A stretch of 64,000 nt of DNA, taken from Pithys albifrons albifrons (Eukaryota > Chordata > Aves > Passeriformes > Thamnophilidae). The DNA lies in contig NC_092461.1 of NCBI RefSeq assembly GCF_047495875.1, positions 93,316,431 to 93,380,430 of the forward strand. Reading direction: 5' to 3'. The notes below the pieces were generated by a model. It had not been told where the DNA came from. It saw only the letters and a program-made list of their open reading frames with translations, and did no database searches. A program made the position numbers and the translations under genes. Each line of letters opens with the position of its first letter. Positions within the stretch are counted from its first letter, which is position 1. This document shows positions 63,797 to 64,000 of this stretch, in pieces.

Positions 63797-64000
63797 ATTT
63801 CTACCAGTGGCTGAGCACAGCAATACCCCAAAGGGAAGCAAAATTGTGAAGAACTAAGTCTATGCAATAAAAAGTAAATGCATCAGCAATTGCACTATAT
63901 TAATATTATAGTAAATGATTAATTCAGAATCTAATTTGGACACTCTTGTGACATTGTCCATCCATCACTGACTGGCTAAGGCTGAGGACGAACCAAAAAT

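Larger units (their letters stand above)
59527..64000 (-). other. CDH6: CDH6 intron upstream of EC1 exon (partial)
   Basis: I find no exon encoding the signal peptide, propeptide or the EC1 N-terminal tryptophans, so the intron runs past the right edge. A 17-base A run (59547-59563) is the sense-strand T tract of the acceptor. The right part carries an LTR-like block. Confidence 0.8.

Noticed and set aside
1..64000. CRISPR arrays, bacterial operons, ribosome binding sites, tRNA or rRNA genes
   Set aside because: The window is vertebrate DNA with split genes. I saw no spaced direct-repeat array and no tRNA- or rRNA-like sequence.

Overview
The window is vertebrate genomic DNA, almost certainly from a bird. 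It has split genes with consensus GT/AG introns. Two CR1-type LINE fragments are present, one ending in the ATTCTATG-type terminal repeat usual in birds and reptiles, plus one clear solo LTR. The species cannot be fixed from the sequence. Two known genes lie here in convergent (tail-to-tail) orientation, and in both the 5' part lies outside the window.

Left part (1-8.75 kb, + strand): the last six coding exons of DROSHA, the nuclear RNase III of the Microprocessor. They encode the C-terminal 199 residues: the end of the second RNase III domain with its catalytic Asp/Glu pair, the double-stranded RNA-binding domain and the charged tail. The stop codon is at 8449-8451 and the likely poly(A) signal at 8725-8730.

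Middle (about 8.8-35.3 kb): intergenic DNA between the two 3' ends. It holds a long, near-perfect inverted repeat (two 99-bp arms, 57-bp spacer, 12467-12721), a solo LTR with 5-bp target-site duplications (13745-14374), a CR1 fragment on the minus strand (27814-28340), simple repeats, and a GC-richer block with an unrecognised 183-codon ORF (33691-34242). I see no recognisable protein gene in this stretch.

Right part (about 35.3-64 kb, - strand): ten consecutive coding exons of CDH6 (type II classical cadherin-6). They run from the EC1 exon (59232-59526) to the last exon with the stop (36650-37140), and encode 714 residues in an unbroken frame. All splice phases agree across the nine introns. 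The signal-peptide/propeptide exon lies beyond the right edge. A second CR1 fragment sits in one CDH6 intron (51141-51311), and an LTR-like sequence lies near the right edge.

The two genes have no known functional link (one processes microRNA precursors, the other is a cell-adhesion receptor). Their convergent order matches the mammalian DROSHA-CDH6 neighbourhood as I know it. The least ordinary feature is the 99-bp inverted repeat just downstream of DROSHA. A Lys-Gly-Asp in CDH6 EC1, where I recall Arg-Gly-Asp in the human protein, also deserves a look.
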